This document shows, one piece after another, positions 60,994 to 64,000 of a stretch of 64,000 nt of DNA; the first letter of the stretch is position 1, and each line of letters begins with the position of its first letter. A program made the position numbers and the translations under genes. Below the pieces are notes generated by a model. The model ran no database searches and was not told the origin of the DNA. It saw only the letters and a program-made list of their open reading frames with translations. The stretch is taken from NCBI GenBank assembly GCA_023375785.1, contig SZWC01001605.1:12510-76509 (forward strand). Direction: 5' to 3'. Source of the DNA: Penium margaritaceum (Eukaryota > Streptophyta > Zygnematophyceae > Desmidiales > Peniaceae).

Positions 60994-63612
60994 TCACGTC
61001 GCAGCTGCATCATCTGGGGTGTACCAGTCCTCGCGTGACTGCCAAGGGTCCCAACTCACAGTCTCTCCTGCCTCCGCACTGTCGCGATGCATTATTGTAC
61101 GCCGGAGGAACGGGAATGGGTGAGCAGCACGCCTGCATGGATGAAGAGGCAGAGCTGGCCTCCGATACGGGATAGCACACCCTGAGACACGAGGGTGTAC
61201 TGCCAGAAGAGGAGAGCTGGAGCGACGAACCGGATCACCACTCGTGGATGAAGATGACGATAGGACAGGTGAGTCGGGTGGATGAAAGTGCGTGATGCCA
61301 GTAGTAGAAGGAGGAGCGATGATGGGGTCGACAGGAGCAAGGATGGCGGAAGCCGAAGACACGCTCACCTCTCCTATAATAGTGTCCCCAACGGACGTCA
61401 TACTCTGAGCTCGTACAAGATCCTCCCCGGGTATAGGTGTGCCAGATGCTGGTGGCGGAAGGCTCTTGCCGATACCATTGATGCTGCCCTCCTCTGAGAA
61501 TCGCTCACGCGCTGCCATCATCTCCCGCTGCAGCATCACTACACGCTCCTGCAGGTCAACGTAATCTGCCTCAGACATGTGGAGGCGGCCCACGTCTACC
61601 TCGCGTAGCATGAACTCTGCCTCACTGGATGCTGCACATGCAGACTGTAGAACTCGCAAGTATAGCTCTATCTGCATCTCTGCTACTGAAGACGATGGAG
61701 CCGGTGCTACTGCATCCTCCTGGGGGTCAACTAAACTCGCAATGTACTCAGATGCTGCATCATCGTATGCAGCTGCAGGTGTCGCATCCACACCACAGCT
61801 TGTGTCTGTCATACGAGGAGTGAGCAGCCGCATGCCGAGAGAGAAGGAGAAGGAGGAGTCTTCAGGGTCTGTGGAGCATGTAGAAATGTCGTCCGTGCAG
61901 GTACTACCACTCTCAGCGTCCATGTGATTAGCAAGGTCACCAGCAGGTGAACACGAAGGGGCAGAACTGAGCTCCTGCTGACGAGGTGGCTCCATCTGCG
62001 TGTAGGGATCTGCACCACTGTCCTCAACTGCCGCCGTAGTGGACACAGGTGTGCAGGGCTCCGGCTCGATAATGTCCGTCAAGGCGACCAACAAGCGCAG
62101 CTGGCGCTCACGCACTGTCTCGCCGCGAAGGCTGGTCGCTGCCACCTGCTCAATAATGGAGTGTAGACCACCATCTGACTCCATCAAGTATGTCGCTGCT
62201 CCGTCGTGGGTACGGGAATGCGGAGACTGTAGGAACATGGATGACTCCTCACGTTGAAGCTGGTCCTCATGTACCGTAGATGAGACGGAGGAGCCTGCTG
62301 TGTCTGCTGTACCATATATCCCAGCGATGTCTCTCAGAACTGCTGCTCTCAAGAATGCCTCAATCTCCAAAAGACCAACCGGCCGACTCTGCTCATGCAC
62401 TGCAACTGCTGTCATACTGGTATGAATCGCGTGCGCTAACGCCCCCGGAGATCGCTGTGGGGTATCCCGATCCGCCCGGGACTCCTGTCCCACCGCCAGG
62501 CCGCTACCGGTCAGAGTCGCAAGTGGCACCGCAAAGACACGCGGGACCTGCACTCCTCCTGATGCAACCTGCTGCTGCAGAATGTCCGACTGCTGCCCCA
62601 GCGTAGATGTCGAAATCGATGACATACATGTCTCAATCCCTGCAATCTCCGCCAGACTGGTGTGACCCTGCTGCACACACTCTCTCCAAAGTCCGGCAGA
62701 CGCATCCCGATCCATACGCGACTCATGTGCCGTCGCTGGGCCTCCACCGGTCAGAGCCGCGAGTGGCACCGCCCAAGTACGTCGTGTCTGCGCTCCTCGT
62801 GATGTCGTGTGCTGCTATGGAAGATCTCGATCCAACCTGGACGATGAAAGGCAACTCTCCACCATGAACGCCATGTCGGGGTCAGACTCCACGCCATGTG
62901 ATGTCACCGTATCATATGAGTCTGCCTGAGCTGACGCTCGGACAGCACGGCCCGGCGCGAGTGCGGATCCTGTCGCTACTGTCACATCACGCAATGCGCG
63001 GTGACCACACTCCCCCTCGACATGTACAGCAACAGAGGTCGAGGAGGTCGAGGATGTATCAACACCGGCGCGAGCACGCCGTGCAGAGCGCTGACGCCGA
63101 CGTCGCTGAGTCACTCGACTGGAACGACTGCATGAAGGCATGTCATCGCGAGATGGCGTCGTGGTCGCAGAGTGAAGGATCGACAGGATGGCGGCAGCCT
63201 GGGACTCGCTGGCAGGTGTAGCTGAAGGTACACCATTGGATGAGGAAGGAGGAGAGGATAGAGGAGATGTGATCGAAGAGGCCGTCGACAAGCGAGTAGC
63301 AGAAGCACGCTCAGTGGCGACGAGGTCACAAAGCCGCTGCACCGTCTGCCAGAGGCAGTGGATCTCGGCGAATATGCTCGCCAAAGGTCCAGCTAGGGGA
63401 TCTACCAACGCCGGTAGATCCGTATGCTGTGGAGGACGCAGGCTCGGATGAGGCTGTAGCCAAGGTGGATGCCAGCCGGGAGGGCGCATCCAACAGCGAC
63501 GCCAACCATGACGTCCATCACCACAATAGTAGCAATCAAACGCGCAGGGCGCCTGCTCAGATGTCCGCGCACTCATCTCGTGTGCTGGACAATGGATAGG
63601 TACAGAGGGCAC
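60994..63612 (-). other. Long Ser/Thr-rich ORF region with a CCHC knuckle, probably of an LTR element
   Basis: A minus-strand coding region of about 870 codons, with about one break. Near its N-terminus is a knuckle CYYCGDGRHGWRRC (CX2CX4HX4C), then PPGW and PPWL, a short helical piece, Ser-rich stretches and an RRRRQRSARRARA basic patch. A segment of about 65 residues is duplicated (VPLAALTGGG...ESRMDRD and VPLATLTGSG...ESRADRD). A helical stretch (about 61.5-61.7 kb, VDVGRLHMSEADYVDLQERV) and a Pro/Ser-rich tail follow. It stands directly upstream of the apparent purine tract and 3' LTR, so it is best read as an element ORF (gag-like or an extra ORF), but I cannot name the superfamily. Treated as a fossil. 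A host gene is the alternative. Confidence 0.55.
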
Positions 63613-64000
63613 CTACTCCCGGTGGTAAACACCAAGCCACGGGAGAGAACGAGGCCAGTAGGTACAGTCACTCCTGGAGGTCACGACGTCCGGGTCAGCA
63701 AACGTGACCAGACGGACGAGCTGCACTACCACGGCGCGCCCGAGGAACTACACTCTGACTAACTGCGGCCACTGATGCTGCTGCCACTAATAGAGCGAAG
63801 ACTGCTCCAAGACTAGAAGGGGTGGCGGCTGCAGGTGTGGCTGCTGCTACAAGCGGTAGACAACCCAGCCCTCGGAGAAGGTAAGACTCGAATCGGCCGT
63901 CGATCCTACAGGGTGAAGTGCGCGCGACAGTCCACGGGCCCCATGAAGACGCCGGTCCAGGACGCGTCTTGAAGCGGAGATCGCTGCTGACGACAGTCCG
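63613..64000. other. Right edge, no recognisable gene
   Basis: Continues upstream of the long minus-strand ORF. No motif recognised before the window ends. Confidence 0.4.

Overview
This window looks like a repeat-dominated stretch of a streptophyte nuclear genome (land plant or charophyte green alga). The grounds are many Ty1/copia retrotransposons, some with primer-binding sites matching initiator Met-tRNA, and a MuDR-type Mutator-like element (MULE) family with a SWIM zinc finger. A very repeat-rich charophyte such as Chara would fit, but that is a guess. I see no convincing host single-copy gene, rRNA, tRNA or CRISPR array. Two assembly scars are visible: a 93-base N gap near 28.9 kb flanked by identical sequence, and a single N at 23,275 exactly where an LTR sequence restarts.

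The most interesting content is one MULE family present three times. MULE-1 (1 to about 3,119) is cut by the window edge. MULE-2 (about 3,120-10,391) and MULE-3 (about 46,170-51,364) have both ends. The family has four unusual parts. (1) A transposase combines a MuDR DNA-binding domain, a DDE core, a SWIM finger, a CCHC knuckle and an acidic tail, with conserved introns. (2) A small same-strand ORF with FYD.E and CP.CDI motifs lies just past an intron whose donor directly follows the transposase stop codon (MULE-1 and MULE-2). (3) A convergent minus-strand ORF with GRP.PPLQ.W, YGPWG and DPYTMCW-like motifs is present in all three copies and duplicated in MULE-2. (4) The terminal inverted repeats are built from tandem 30-bp units in inverted orientation at the two ends, closed by a conserved terminal block. 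All three transposase genes are damaged, but the small ORFs change mainly at synonymous positions, so they were probably once functional proteins.

Between and around the MULEs the window is nested copia fossils: an old plus-strand copy (11,507-17,313); an old minus-strand copy (about 17,550-28,064) interrupted by a young, nearly whole minus-strand copy with near-identical LTRs (18,028-23,707); an old minus-strand copy (about 29.2-33.0 kb); a gag-only, LTR-bounded plus-strand element (33,026-36,411); further gag-like and low-complexity debris (36.4-39.9 kb); an old minus-strand copy (about 39.9-44.5 kb); an old LTR-bounded minus-strand copy (51,875-59,995); and, at the right edge, a minus-strand LTR element with a long serine-rich ORF bearing a CCHC knuckle (about 60.0 kb onward). 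Smaller DNA-transposon-like insertions sit inside the copia copies, most clearly a 567-bp MITE with perfect 22-bp inverted ends at 15,036-15,602.

No stretch reads as an operon or host pathway. The genes that plausibly worked together are those of the MULE: transposase, downstream CP.CDI protein and convergent W/P-rich protein.
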